In this document: positions 35,904-48,969 of the stretch, piece after piece
How positions within the stretch are numbered: the stretch's first letter is position 1
How the letters are laid out: every line of letters begins with the position of its first letter
Assembly: GCA_032173675.1 (NCBI GenBank)
Contig: JAVKPL010008239.1
Coordinates: 48,457-112,456, forward strand
Direction of reading: 5' to 3'
DNA length: 64,000 bases
Source: Gastrolobium villosum
Taxonomy: Eukaryota; Streptophyta; Magnoliopsida; Fabales; Fabaceae
Position numbers and translations under genes: made by a program
The notes under the pieces: model-generated
Database searches by the model: none
Told to the model about the DNA's origin: nothing
The model's input: the letters and a program-made list of their open reading frames with translations, nothing else

Positions 35904-38539
35904 ATTCATGAACGAACAGTTATTTTTTTTGTCATTCCCTATCCTAATATTTTTCCTCTCTTATCTCTCATTACCTTTATTTATAAATGATTAACATCCT
36001 CTTAAGTGACATGGCCATATCAAAATACACTCGTAATTCATTCCCAAGAAATTTTAACAATTTGTGATACATGTTTAACTAATAAAAAAAATGTAAATAT
36101 TTAACATGAATGAATTGAAAATATAGTTAGGAAAAGAGTTGACAAGTGGTCCTCGTGGTCTAATTCGATGAATGAAGTGGGACCTTTAAAAAAGCGTTAA
36201 TATTAATAAGCTCAAAACCATAGGCATACAAATTAAAGAGACTCTTCCAAATGGATGAATCGACAGTCAAAGTCAAAGTCCTCGTCATCAAAGTAACTGA
36301 AATGAATCTTGCCGCTTGTCAAGTACCATGATAGAATCAAAAGGAAGATTAAACAAAGACTGAAAATTGAAGCTAGTTATAAAGGTGCAGCATTTGTAGT
36401 ATGGTCCCAAACATGATTTTGGTGATAAAAAAATTCATTCAATGCTCCTTTACCAAGTCTCTAAATTTCGTGGTACTAACACCACCCTGCAAAGAGACGA
36501 AGCCAGCCTAGAATAACACCAAAATGGCGGCAGCTTCTACATTGAAAAAGCAACATCATTCTCCCCAAAATAAAGGGTGACCAAATATTTGTTTTTCAAA
36601 TGACAAAGTGGGGCTACTACACTCCCACTTCACAGACACACTCCTTGATATTCCTGTTTTCATGCTTCATAACCAAAACCAATCCAGCCCAACTTTCAAG
36701 TTATCATTCACCAATTTTCAAGTATTCTCTTCTTCTGAGGAGTGAGGATAAGGAATGCTTCTTGAGGGCTGAATGATCCTTTGTCCCCTTTTTTTAAGAT
36801 GACGTTGTTGATATAATTAATGACCAATTCATAGACAAGATGTGTCTTTCCCCCTTGCCTTTCGGATCATGTTATGGAGCTTAGTTGGAACCTTGAACAG
36901 TAACAGTGGAAGATGTTTCAGCATGACATGTCAATTATCATATTATATTTGATGCTATTTTCTTAGCTAGTGTGTGGTTGATGCGTGGCACTATCTCAAC
37001 TCGAAAGTTTCAAGATTTCCAACTACTTTTTCATTAGTTTTATGTAATTAATTTGCTAGATGATTGCGACGTACGGCAGCATTTGATTATTAAAACACAG
37101 ATTGTAAATGGAATATAAAGTTGTCATTTGTCAAAATATGTAATAGCCTACGGGTTTGAGTAATATGCTATGAAAATAATTATTTAAGGAAAAATAGCTA
37201 CAATGTTTATATTTTGAATTTAATACGTACAATGGTTGGAAAATATTCAATTACCAGTTTTTTTCTCCCGTACCCTATTTTGCCTCAATCTCTATATTTT
37301 ATGGGATTTGATTTTCTCATGTTGTGACTTAACTAGTGATAGGCCCCAAATTTATTAAAAAATAAAATAAAGTTTTACACGTAAATCGAAGGGTCACTAA
37401 CACGAGAGTTGAATTCTCATGCAACATGAGAAAATATTTTCCCATATTTTATAGGGTTTATTTTTATTTTTATTTTTTTGTAGTGTTAGCAACAAAGCCC
37501 AACTATCCATGATGTTAGTCCATGTGGTCCCAAAACAAATGCCCATTCGTAATGTATTGAGATTGCGCGTGATCAACATATATTGTCAATAAATCGAAGA
37601 GCAAAAGATAATTAACGACATTCAAATTAGGAGGGGCATCAAAAAAATTGCAGGAACAAATAAATATACTAGATTGTTCAACCTACTGTGCAAACTCTTG
37701 AATCTAAAATCTTTCATTAATTTGTTAAACGAAAAATCTGTGCCACAACTACTGCACCAGTAAAAGAGTTTGAGTGGATTTGTCGTGACTTAGAAATTGT
37801 TCAATACATACATGAGGTTAGACCTCTCCAAAGTGCACTAGTCTCCTTCCCTAATTTTCCTCACATAAATCATAACTTTTTTCTTGATTGAGGAGTATTT
37901 TATCCTCTTATTACAATATAATGACTGTACTAAGCTGGCCACAAATAACTGTTGGTAACTCGGTTCCCTCAAGCTCGGGTAAACAACCTTTCGTGAAAGT
38001 CAATCAACAAGATCCTGATCTCAGATCTCGGCAATATCTCGGCCTGAACTTTCACCAGGTCGGGCAGCGCAGCGGAAAAATCAAAACACAAATAGGAGAG
38101 AGAAGGAGAACACATACAGATTTTAACATGGAAAAACCATCTCCAATGAAGAAGTAAAAACCCACGGACCTAGTCCAGATCAAAAATCCACTATGTAAAT
38201 AATGGTTACAAATAATCAAAATACACCAATGTGGTGGTTAACATAACCTAACCAACAATGGTGATAATCAAACTCCCCTAGAGATGTTTCACTCAAACTC
38301 TCTCTAGAGATCTCTCAAATACAAAGCATAAAGCTTTGCTCAAACAATTTTCTCTCAAATTTCTAATCTCTCTCTTTCAGATTTGATCTAACCTCCACCC
38401 ACAACTAATGAATATTTACAGAGGAGGTGGAAATTAGGATTAGGGTTTTTAGGAAATCCTTCAAATGAACTTGGGTTTAGCATTGAAGGAGGAAGTCCAA
38501 CACTAACATAACACTTATTACAATTTACAATATAATAAC
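35904..38539. other. Intergenic, no gene recognised
   Basis: 2.6 kb of AT-rich DNA. Short ORFs (for example 37888-38157) have no recognisable domain. The CAGCGCAGCGGAAAAATC segment near 38065 looks like transposon leader sequence but has no partner here. Confidence 0.4.
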
Positions 38540-39409
38540 CAGTGGCGGACCCAGGAATTTTTCCTGTGGGGGGGCGAAAAATTAAACATTTGTTTCTCTT
38601 CAAACATAATATATGGGAGGCCAAAATACGAATAATTAAATATTTGTGCCTGTTTGAATCCTCTTTTTTTTAAGCTAGAAGCTACTTGTAAGCATAAGTT
38701 AGGCCAAACAGGTTTTGGGAAAAGTTCGTATAATAAAAAACTCTTTTATTTTATAATGTAGAAAAATGCCGAAAGCTAAAAGTTCCTAGGATGAGATTTT
38801 TTTTTAAGGTCTTGTATATTTTTCTTGAATTATGTGTTTTTTTTTTAAATGAAGAGTTATAAAGATAGATGGAGAGATAATTTTCTTGAAATATGTGTTT
38901 TCAAGTAACTTTTAAACTAATTTTTTTTGTAATTACCAAATAGTTTTTAACTTTTTTTTAGCTATTCTTTTTAGTTTTAGCTTGTAAGTAGCTTCTAACT
39001 TAAAAATAAGAGGATATAAACATGCTCTTAGAGTATTTTGTAAAAAAAAAAAATTGTAGACAGATCTTTCTCCCTAATTTAATACTAATTCCATATGCTA
39101 ACTGTTACCACCAGATCTGCGCCAACAAACAAGCGCCACGTAGCTAAAAGAATTTGAACTGCACTCTTTCTTATTGTTTTTTTTGTTTTGTTCATTTCGT
39201 TAACTTTCGTTGAGGGAGAAAAAATCATTCAGAGTTAGAGGAGTTTCAATAGATATAGGACCTGAGAATATAAAGAAGCTCTATAAATTCCGCGTGGGAG
39301 AAAATTACTTCACATTAATTGAGAGGAAAAATGAAGGTTTCTTACATTATTTATTTTTCAATTTTGTACAAAAAAAAAAAATATTCTTCAAATTTTGGGT
39401 CCGCCCTTG
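38540..39409. mobile_element. Non-autonomous hAT element
   Basis: 870 bp with TIRs CAGTGGCGGACCC and (inverted) CAAGGGCGGACCC. Flanks ATAATAAC and ATAGTAAC match at 7 of 8, fitting the 8-bp hAT duplication. No transposase; interior T-rich. Confidence 0.8.
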
Positions 39410-39589
39410 ATAGTAACTACACATTATTCCTTCGGGTATAGATTTTGAAAGGTTTAGGGCCCCAATTTCCTTGTTTATCAATACTTATGGGTTGAAAAAC
39501 AACCATATCCCCAAGGTTGAAATTAGGTAATTGATGTTGAATAATATGAACATCTTCTCAAGAAGCTTCCTCTAGAATATAAAAGATGT

Positions 39590-40200
39590 AACCATTAAAT
39601 CAAAACTTGCTTAGTAAGAACACCTTGTTGTACAATTGTGTAAAAAGTCAAAACCTTTTCCTGAAGAAGAACTGGAGTAATATATCTTGAAAACCCTCTA
39701 GCTAGTAAATGCTCCCCAACTTGATGATTGGCAATATCCTTTTTTAATTTTGTGAGATACATGAAACGTAGGATTAATACGGGCATGTGAAGGGAGTTGC
39801 AATTGAAGCCCCTGCTCCAATTTGCTTGAGTACAAGAAATGAACCATAATATCGAGTAGCTAAATTAGGAGGCAAACGACCTTGTGTAGAGACACTTTTA
39901 TGAGGCCTAAATTTCAAATATACCAAATCACCAACCTAAATGATAGAAGGAAGACAATGAGAATTTGCTTGTTTAACCATTCAAGTTTGAGCTCGCTTGA
40001 GATGATACTTTAGTTGCTTTAAAGCTTCATCTCGATCAATTAAATCTCTTTCTACAACGTCAAACAAAGTTTTCCCAGGAATATACTTGATTATGAAGGA
40101 GTTCTACCATAAACCACTTCAAAAGGTGTAGATTGAGTAGAAGTATGAAAAATAGTATTGTATATTCTATCCAAGGCAAATAATCACCCCATACCTTGAA
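39590..40200 (-). pseudogene. Ty3/gypsy integrase C-terminal relic
   Basis: Minus-strand translation in changing frames gives VVERDLIDRDEALKQLKYHL, then VGDLVYLKFRPHKS, LATRYYGSFLVLKQIGAG and a FHVS/KLKKDI-like end. This is the integrase C-terminal GPF/Y-type region (GSF here) of a gypsy polyprotein. Stops and frameshifts are frequent, and no LTR or upstream RT is present. Confidence 0.8.
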
Positions 40201-40298
40201 TTGTTGTTAGCCGGTAAATGTAAACTACTTTAATGGTTTCATTTCTGTATTATTTGGGCTGAAATGAGTTTAAAAGTGCACGGATTTGGACCAAGGAA

Positions 40299-40665
40299 TG
40301 TTGAATAAACTTTAAATGTTTTGTTAGTTTTATATTTAATAGTCTTAATTAAGCAGTCATGTGTTTAGGTAAGTGAAAGGCCAAGAGTTGTAAGAAAGTG
40401 AAAGGCCAAGAGTTGTAAGAAAGTGAAAGGCCAAGAGTTGTGAGAAAGTGAAAGGCCAAGAGTTAGAGAGGCCAAGAGTTGGAAGTTTAGTTTTGTGGTT
40501 TATGGCTAATTTAATGTTTGGTTCATGAAAAGGCAATCTACTGCCTATATAAACTAATCCATATTGTAAGCAACATATCACAAGAAAAAGAGAAATGCAA
40601 GTTTTGTCTTCTCCACAAGAAAATAGTTGTTTTTATTTTAAGTTCTACATTATAGTGATACCACA
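40299..40665 (+). repeat. copia C 5' LTR (367 bp)
   Basis: TGTTGAATAAAC ... AGTGATACCACA. Contains tandem 25-bp units GAAAGTGAAAGGCCAAGAGT from about 40372 to 40480 (one unit more than the 3' LTR) and a TATATAAAC motif near 40545. Confidence 0.95.
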
Positions 40666-40668
40666 AAT

Positions 40669-40680
40669 TGGTATCAGAGC
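40669..40680 (+). promoter_or_regulatory. copia C primer-binding site
   Basis: TGGTATCAGAGC, three bases after the LTR; the gag ATG follows at 40682. Confidence 0.95.
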
Positions 40681-40681
40681 T

Positions 40682-41540
40682 ATGGAGAGGGGGAGTGATA
40701 TGGCACTACCTAAGTTGACGAAGGAGAACTACGAGAATTGGAGCATCCAGATGAAGGCTCTTCTCGGATCCCAGGACGCTTGGGAGAATGTTCAAGCAGG
40801 TTTTGTAGAACCACAGGACACTGGAGGCCATTCAGCGGCTCAAACCAAAGCGTTGAAAGAGACGCGTGCAAAAGACAAGCTGGCGTTATTCATGCTCTTC
40901 CGAGCTGTAGACGAATCCGGGTTCGAGAAGATAGCAAATTGTGAGACCTCAAAGGCAGCCTGGGACATCTTGGCAAATGTCTATAGAGGAGCTAACCGGG
41001 TTAAACAAGTCCGGCTTCAAACCCTTCGTGCCGAGTTGGAGGGAATGAAGATGAAGGACACGGAAGGAGTATCCGGGTTCGTTGCCCGGGTTCAAGGAAT
41101 TGTGAACCAGTTAAAACGGAATGGAGAAGATATACCTGACACCAGAGTGGTGGAGAAAATCTTGAGATCTTTGACAGACCAGTTCGAAAACGTGGTTTGT
41201 GCCATAGAGGAGTCCAAGGACCTGTCTACACTCACCATTGACGAGTTGGCGGGTTCCCTTGAAGCGCATGAACAAAGAAAGAAGAAGAAGGAGGAAACTC
41301 TTGAGCAGGCACTTCAGACCAAAGCAACAATTAAAGATGAGAAGATGCTCTATTCTCAAAATTTTCGAGGTAGAGGACGTGGCCGCGGTGGACGAGGTAC
41401 TAGCCGTGGTGGTAGAGGTCGAGGTCGAAGTCAAGAAGTGTATAATGATGAGGTAGGACAGTCAAATCAACAAAACTGGAGAGGACGAGGACGAGGTCGA
41501 CGAGGAGGTCGGTCACACTATTCAAACATCGAGTGTTACA
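40682..41540 (+). pseudogene. copia C gag, frameshifted at its zinc knuckles
   Basis: The start is the ATG directly after the primer site. The N-terminal region (LTKENYENWSIQMKALLGSQ) and the UBN2 domain are intact, followed by a coiled Lys/Glu stretch and a strongly basic RGRGRGGRGTSRGGRGRGR region that probably binds RNA. A one-base loss near 41537, inside the first CCHC knuckle, throws the frame out; the two knuckles (CGKFGHFAKDC, CYNCGKVGHFAREC) continue in the next frame. Confidence 0.9.
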
Positions 41541-44500
41541 ATGTGGAAAGTTTGGTCACTTTGCGAAAGATTGTAACTCGGACAAGTGTTACAACTGTGG
41601 CAAAGTCGGACATTTCGCAAGAGAATGCAGAGATGAGAAAAAGGTGGAGGAGACGTCCAACCTAGCCACAGAAGGCGAGATGAAGGATGGTGTCTTGTTA
41701 ATGACACACAGTAAAGGAAGTCCAGACGATGACATGGAGTGGTATCTTGACACGGGTGCGAGCAACCACATGTGCGGACATAAGCACTTCTTCAAGGAGA
41801 TGAGAAAGGTGGAAAGCGGACATGTTTCGTTCGGGGATGCCTCAAAGGTTGAGGTAAAAGGCTGAGGTACGATCTGTTTCCTACAAAAGGACGGGTTAAT
41901 TGGCTCAATTCGAGATGTGTACTATGTACCTGACCTAAAAAGCAATATTTTAAGCATGGGTCAACTGATGGAGAAAGGTTACTCGGTTATTATGAAAGAT
42001 CGGGTATTGTATTTGAAAGATGAGCGAGGTCGGCTGATAGTTCGGGTTCAAATGGGTAAGAATCGTATGTACAAACTGAATATGAAATGTGTACAGGTTG
42101 AATGTTTACAAGCCGAGGTGGAAGATAAGGCATCACTTTGGCATCTCCGGTTTGGTCACCTACATTATGGTGGTCTAACCGAGTTGGCAAAGAAGAAGAT
42201 GGTGGAAGGGTTACCTGGTATCAACTTTGAAGGAAAGTTTTGTGAGAGTTGTGTACTTGGCAAGCATGCCAGGACCACGTTTCAGAAGATGGCAAGATTC
42301 CGGGCTAAGCAACCTCTGGAACTAATACATACCGACTTGTGTGGACCCATCAATCCGGGTTCCTTCAGCGGTAAGAAGTATTTTATTTCCTTTATTGATG
42401 ATTTCTCACGGAAAACTTGGGTTTACTTTATGAAGGAGAAGTCCGAGGTGTTTGATGTGTTCAAAAGGTTCAAGGTGATGATTGAGAAGGCAACAGAAAG
42501 CTATATCAAATCGGTACGGTCTGACAGAGGTGGGGAATATATTTCAACGGCGTTTATGTCGTTTTGTGAGGAACAGGGGATAAGGAGGTTTCTAACAGCA
42601 CTATACTCATCACAACATAATGGCGTGGCTGAAAGGAAGAACCGGACTATTCTTGAAATGGTTCGGTCAATGTTGAAGAACAAAAGGATGCCGAAGGAGT
42701 TTTGGGCGGAAGCTGTGCAGTGTGCTGTGTATGTGCAGAACCGATGTCCACATTCGAGCTTGGATGATAAAATTCCACAGGAACCATGGAGCGGTCAAAA
42801 GCCTTCAGTGGCTCATCTCAGAGTTTTTGGCAGTGTAGCCTATGCACACATACCGGACCAACTCAGAACCAAGCTCGAGGATAAAAGCAAGAAATATGTT
42901 TTTATTGGATATGATGAAAAAACAAAGGGGTATAAGCTGTTTGACCCCGTCAACAAGAAAGTCATAGTAAGCAGAGATGTAAAGCTCAATGAAGCAAATG
43001 AGTGGGACTGGAACAATTCTTCTGAGGTAAACTTTGAAGACGGAATCACAACAAAAATTATCAACCCGGCAAGTCCTGAAGCTTCTGATGATGAAGACGA
43101 GGTACGACAACCCAGGATGCGAAGCATACAAGACATATATGAGTCAACAAGTGAGGTACATTTTGTTTGTCTTCTTGCAGACTCTGAGAACATAAGTTTT
43201 GAAGAAGCCATCTGAGATAAGAAATGGCAAGATGCCATGGATGAGGAGATAGAAGCCATTGACCGAAATAACACATGGGAGTTAGCCGAGCTACCAGAAG
43301 GAAGTCGGCCCATTGGAGTGAAGTGGGTGTTCAAGAAGAAGATGAATGTTCAAGGGGAGATAGAACGATATAAAGCTCAGCTAGTTGCAAAAGATTATAA
43401 GCAGAAGGCTGGAATTGACTATGACGAGGTGTTTGCCCCTGTTACAAGGATGGAGACAATTCGGCTACTCATCTCACAGGCTGCTCAATACAGATGGCCA
43501 ATGCATCAAATGGATGTAAAGTCGGCATTTCTGAATGGTGTTCTTGAAGAAGTTTATGTGGAACAACCGCCGGGCTACATGAAGGCAGGAGAAGAAAAGA
43601 AGGTGCTGAGATTGAAGAAAGCACTTTACGGGTTGAAGCAAGCACCACGGGCATGGAATGCTCGTATTGACAAATATTTCAAGGAGAATGGACTTGAACA
43701 ATGTCCATATGAACATGCTGTTTATGTCAAGAAAAATGGAGGAGACTTGTTAATTGTGGCTCTTTATGTTGACGACCTCATTTTTATGGGAAACAATGCC
43801 AAGATGATACAAGAGTTCAAGAGCACAATGACAAGAGAGTTCGAAATGACAGATCTCGGTTTGATGAAGTTCTTTCTTGGTTTGGAAGTAAAACAAAATG
43901 AGAAGGGAATCTTCGTGTCACAGAAGGCTTATGCAAAAAAGATTTTGAAGAAGTACAAGATGGAAGATTGTAACCCAGTTTCAACACCAATGGAACCCGG
44001 TTCAAAACTCTCTAAGTTTGATGGAGGAGACCGTGTTGATGCAAGCAAGTACAAAAGTTTGGTGGGAAGCCTACGTTATCTCACATGCACGAGGCCGGAT
44101 ATCTCGTTGAGTGTCAGTATAGTAAGTCGGTTCATGGAGGAGCCGAGATACACACATTGGAAGGCGGTAAAGAGAATTCTGAGGTATGTTCAAGGTACAG
44201 TTTCACACGGGTTACACTACTCGAGCTCGGCAAAATACAAGTTGATTGGATATTCTGACAGTGATTGGTGTGGAGACGTAGATGATCGAAAGAGCACGAC
44301 TGGTTATGTGTTTTTCATGGGCAACACGGCATTCACCTGGATTTCGAAGAAGCAACCTATTGTGACACTGTCGACATGTGAAGCTGAATATGTAGCTGCA
44401 TCTTGTGTGTTTGTCATGCAATGTGGCTCAGGAATTTGCTAAGCAAGTTGGAGGAAAAACAAGTCGGTCAAACTATGATCCGAATTGACAATAAGTCGGC

Positions 44501-44717
44501 TATAGAGCTAGCCAAGAACCCGGTAAATCATGAAAGAAGCAAGCATATTGACGTCCGATTTCACTTCATCCGGGATCAAGTAAAGGAAGGAAATGTGGAG
44601 CTAACACACGTGACCAGTCAAGAGCAAGTCGGGGACATCTTCACAAAGCCACTGCCGACGTTGCTGCTCAACAATTGCAAGAAGATGCTTGGGATGAAAG
44701 ATGACAGAACCATTTAA
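41533..44717 (+). pseudogene. copia C pol (protease, integrase, RT, RNase H)
   Basis: Motifs in order: CCHC knuckles, protease WYLDTGASNHMCG, pre-integrase HLRFGHLHYGGL...CESCVLGK, integrase core HTDLCGP, VRSDRGGEYIS and NGVAERKNRT, RT WVFKKKMNVQGE, QMDVKSAFLNG and YVDDLIFMG, RNase H YSDSDWCGDVDDRKSTTGY and DNKSAIELAKNP. Two in-frame TGA stops (41863 and 43213) sit where CGA Arg would fit, and a two-base gain or one-base loss near 44408 shifts RNase H. Everything else is open, consistent with a recent insertion. Confidence 0.92.
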
Positions 44718-44733
44718 GTTTATGAAGGAGAAT

Positions 44734-45075
44734 TGTTGAATAAACTTTAAATGTTTTGTTAGTTTTATATTTAATAGTCTTAATTAAGCAGTCATGTGTT
44801 TAGGTAAGTGAAAGGCCAAGAGTTGTAAGAAAGTGAAAGACCAAGAGTTGTGAGAAAGTGAAAGGCCAAGAGTTAGAGAGGCCAAGAGTTGGAAGTTTAG
44901 TTTTGTGGTTTATGGCTAATTTAATGTTTGGTTCATGAAAAGGCAATCTACTGCCTATATAAACTAATCCATATTGTAAGCAACATATCACAAGAAAAAG
45001 AGAAATACAAGTTTTGTCTTCTCCACAAGAAAATAGTTGTTTTTATTTTAAGTTCTACATTATAGTGATACCACA
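44734..45075 (+). repeat. copia C 3' LTR (342 bp)
   Basis: Same ends as the 5' LTR; shorter by one 25-bp unit. Confidence 0.95.
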
Positions 45076-45744
45076 AGGAATACCAATGCAGCCCAGAAAG
45101 ATAAAAAAAGATTATGGCAAATGCATAATTGACTTACCTCATTTACTAGATTGTTGCAGTGAAAGAGCCACATGGATGACCTTCTGGAAGTGGGAACAAA
45201 ACTGAACTATAGATGAAAGAAGATTTAATGGATGACAATTACTCTTGGATTTAGTTTTTTTTTTTTTTTGTAGCTAGGAATGTTAAATAGAGTCTTGGAG
45301 TCTCCTGTAATCATAAGAAAACAACTTTACTATTCTAGACTTTTTCGTTTTTCATTGAAGAGCAAGAACACCATAGGGGAATTTCTTGGAAGCACTCAAG
45401 AAGACCAATAGTGTCTCAAGTTTATTTCTGATTCAGCACTCGGTTGGTATGTGACTGCCTTGATATGCATTGTAACATGGTGTGCTGTTTGTTTAATTGA
45501 AAATTTAGTTTGGACTGGATTGCTGGTTGGTATTGATATTAACAGACAATGTAGTTGATTGGTGTTAATGGTGGATATGTAATATGATAAATTGAGAATT
45601 GATTTAAAAAAAAAAACCATTACATTGCTTGATGAGCTGAATGCTGAAAGAGAGAATATAGCTAATAATATGTTTACTAGGTGAATATTTCCTTGAATGC
45701 TTAAGGACAAGCAATTGCCTAAGTTTAGGGTATTTTGTTAGCTA
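45076..45744. other. No gene recognised
   Basis: AT-rich DNA between copia C and the LINE; a T run near 45260 and an A run near 45608. No domain seen. Confidence 0.45.
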
Positions 45745-48475
45745 GGAATTGAGTGGCCAACATAAATCAAACCCTGATATGCCTAATTCCTAAGGGTGAC
45801 AATCCGGAGATGATTAGCCAATTCAGACCAATAAGCTTATGTAATGTGGTCTATAAAGTAATAACCAAGGTGATAGCTTCAAGATTGAGGACCCATATGA
45901 AATCCTTAGTTATGCCTAACCAATGTAGTTTTGTCAAGGGAAGGCATGCTTCGGATAACATAATCATAAGCCAAGAAATATTTCACTCTATATGGGTGAA
46001 GAAGGGAAAGAAGGGATGGATGGCAATAAAGGTGGATTTGGAGAAAGCTTATGATAGGGTGAACTGGGTTTTTCTGAGAGAGACTCTCATTCTAACAGGG
46101 CTGGCTGGCCCAATGGTTGAGCTTATAATGGAATGTGTCACATCATCTTCAATTGACATACTGTGGAATGTATCTAGGACTGAAGAATTCAAACTTTCAA
46201 GAGGGATTAGGCAAGGGGATCCCTTTTCTCCCTATCTTTTTGTTCTGTGTATAGAAAGATTAGGGCATTTAATAAATTCTGTTGTTGAGAGTAAGGAGTG
46301 GAAGCCAGTGAAATTGGGAAAAAATGGACCCCCTCTATCCCATCTATTTTTTGCAGATGATATGCTGATTTTCTCTGAAGCTAGTGTAGCCCAAGCTGGT
46401 CTAGTATCTAGTATCCTTAATCAATTCTGTATGGCCTCGGGACAGAAGATTAGTTATGAAAAGACAAAATGCTTCCTCTCCAAAAATGTTAATCACACAA
46501 GAAGGAAAGAGCTCAGTAAGATTCTGGAGTGTCCTATTACTGCTGATATGGGGAAGTACCTAGGAGTGCCTGTTCTACATGAGAGAGTGAATAAAAATAC
46601 CTTAAGTTACATTCTGGAGAAGGCTAATAATAGACTGAGTGCCTGGAAAGAAAGGTCTCTATCTATGGCTGGAAGGGTGGTGCTGGTGAAGTCAGTATTG
46701 GCAGCCCTCCCTAATTACACCATGCAAACAACTCTCATACCTGCAAGCACTTGTGAAGCTGTAGAACAAAATATGAGGGGGTTTGTTTGGGGTTCTAGCC
46801 AGGGAAATAGGAAAATTCATGCTACAACTTGGAAGGTGGTTTGTAGGGAGAAGGAAGATGGAGGTCTTGGAATCAGGAACCTGAGAATGTCAAATAGAGC
46901 AAGTTTGATGAAAGTGGGGCATTGGCTGATGACTCATAGGAGTGAATTATGGGTGCAGGTGGTCAGAAATAAGTATAAAGTGGGGAATGAGTTGTTTCCT
47001 ACTATAAAAAAAAATCTGCTTGCTCTAATCTTTGGTTGGAACTGAATAGGGTTTGGCATTCAATTGGTGAGGGGTCAAGGATAATGGTGGGGAATGGGAA
47101 AGATACAGCATTTTGGAAGGACAAATGGCTGAGTTTGGGGCCCCTTGAAGAACATACTGTACAGGAAATTCCATTAGGAATCAAGGAAGCTTTTGTAGCG
47201 GATTTGGTTGATCTGAGTGGAGATTGGAAATGGAATGAAATAAGGGGAATTCTTTCTCATGATGCTCTAAATTCCATTGCTGGTTGCAGGCCACCTGATC
47301 CGAATGAGGAAGATGATAGAGTGGTATGAGAAAAGTCTCAAGATGGTACTCTCTCAGTTAAAGCAGCTTGGCAATTTCTATGCAAGAATGAGGAAGCTCA
47401 ATAGACTACTCAATGGGATAAAATTTGGAAATGGGATGGACCCCCTAGAGTTAAAAAAAATTTAAGGTTGCTTCTGGGGGAGAACCTCCTCACAAACCAA
47501 AGGAGAGTTATAAGACACCTTTCTGATTCAAACATCTGTCCTAGATGCAAAGAGGAGCCTGAAAGTTGTTTACATGTTATGCGTGATTGCAGCTGGTCAA
47601 GGAGGGTGTGGAGCAAGTTCATTAAACCAGAGAAATGGTCAGAGTTCCTAGCCCTCTCTTTGCATGATTGGTTGGTTTTCAACTTGGAAGAAGTTCATTG
47701 CTTACTAGGAAGAAATAGAGGTAACATTCTATTTGGTTTACCGTGCTGGTTCATTTGGAAGGAGAGAAATAGCCTAGTCTTTGAGAATCAGCCTCCTTGT
47801 GTTGAGAGAACTGTAAGGCTAGCTTGTAATTACCTTGAAAATTTTGATGAAGCGCGAGCTTTGTACTGTAAAGCTAAGCTTCCTATTAGGACCAAAAGAG
47901 AAGTTCTGGTACAGTGGCAAACCCCTCCTCCTGGATGGGTAAAGATAAACTCTGATGGTTCCTCTAAAAAGGAAAGCTTGCTAGGTGGATGTGGTGGTGT
48001 AATAAGAGATGAAGCTGGCAGATGGTTGAAAGGATTTGCCAGGAAGCTGGGGAATTGTAATCCTGTTCAATCTGAAGTCTGGGGAGCCTTTATTGGGCTT
48101 CAAACTGCGTGGTCGATGGGATACAGGAAAATAGTGTTGGAAGTTGACTCACAAGAAATGATCAGGATGATTTATGATGATGTTGCTGAGAATCACCCTC
48201 TAAAGGGACTGCTTACGAAGATAGGGAAGCTATTGGACCAGGATTGGCAGGTGGAAATATCCCATACATTCAGGGAGGGTAATAGGGTAGCTGACTTTTT
48301 AGCTAGTATGGCTTTGAACTTAGATTGGGAGACACTTGTTTTAGATGATCCTCCCGAGGATTGCTTTAGTTTTCTTTATAGTGACTTTGTTGGTTGTGCT
48401 TGGCCTCATTTAGTTAGGGCTTGTATTAGTTTTCTTTCCTTGGTATACAAAAAAATAAATAAAAGAACAACATAA
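45745..48475 (+). pseudogene. L1-clade LINE: RT, zinc-finger and RNase H, 5'-truncated
   Basis: Starts inside RT (LIPKGDNPEMISQFRPISLC). RT motifs: VDLEKAYDRVNW, IRQGDPFSPYLF and the active site FADDMLIFSE. The thumb/connector region follows (KYLGVPVLHERV), then a zf-RVT type region (CPRCKEEPESCLHVMRDCSW). A plant-style RNase H closes the ORF: NSDGSSKKES, SEVWGAFIGLQ, EVDSQEMI, REGNRVADFLAS supply the Asp/Glu residues. A slip in the A run near 47010-47020 changes frame, and in-frame stops lie at 47327 (TGA) and 47402 (TAG). The endonuclease part is absent, so this is a 5'-truncated copy. The 3' end is A-rich (AAAAAAATAAATAAAAG near 48450). Confidence 0.9.
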
Positions 48476-48571
48476 ATGAAAGGTGAGAATCCGTTGGAGA
48501 GAAGTTAGAGTTTTTACAATAAACAGAAGACTATTAAAATATTTTGTTTGTCAGTCACGAATTAGTTTAAT

Positions 48572-48785
48572 GGGATAGGATATTGTGACACACAAATAAT
48601 GTTACGCACAATGTTACGACCACATCTTAACCGTTGATTTCAACGGTTATCATTTATTGCGAATTAATAATTAATTAATGAGTTTGATTTGAAAAATGAT
48701 AACCGTTGATTGGCGGAAATTAACGGTTAAGATTTGGTCGTAACATTGTGCGTAACATTATTTGTGTGTCACAATATCCTATCCC
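48572..48785. mobile_element. MULE-type MITE with very long TIRs
   Basis: 214 bp. TIRs of about 70 bp starting GGGATAGGATATTGTGACAC, nearly identical on both sides. Perfect 9-bp duplication TAGTTTAAT at 48563-48571 and 48786-48794. Core shared with 21945 and 23477. Confidence 0.92.
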
Positions 48786-48969
48786 TAGTTTAATTAACAA
48801 GTATTTCGTGTATTATACTTGAATTTTTAAATTTTTTATATAATAAAAAATTAAATTAAAACAGAAAATATTTAAAGGAAAAATGTCTTATGTCTACATT
48901 CTACAATATATTCATGTGTTTTATTTTATGCCATTATATGTTTTTCAGGTATCACATACTAATAAAGGC

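Larger units (their letters stand above)
40299..45075 (+). mobile_element. Ty1/copia retrotransposon (copia C), complete, recent
   Basis: 4777 bp between perfect AGGAA duplications (40294-40298, 45076-45080). LTRs 40299-40665 and 44734-45075 differ by only two substitutions (both G in the 5' copy, A in the 3' copy) and one 25-bp repeat unit. Primer site at 40669, gag, protease, integrase, RT and RNase H in copia order, polypurine-like TATGAAGGAGAAT before the 3' LTR. Confidence 0.96.

Noticed and set aside
37888..38157. 89-codon ORF as a host gene
   Set aside because: No domain, no exon partners, surroundings look like transposon leader sequence.
40372..40480. Regular repeat array that resembles CRISPR spacing
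   Set aside because: Tandem 25-bp units without spacers inside a plant LTR.
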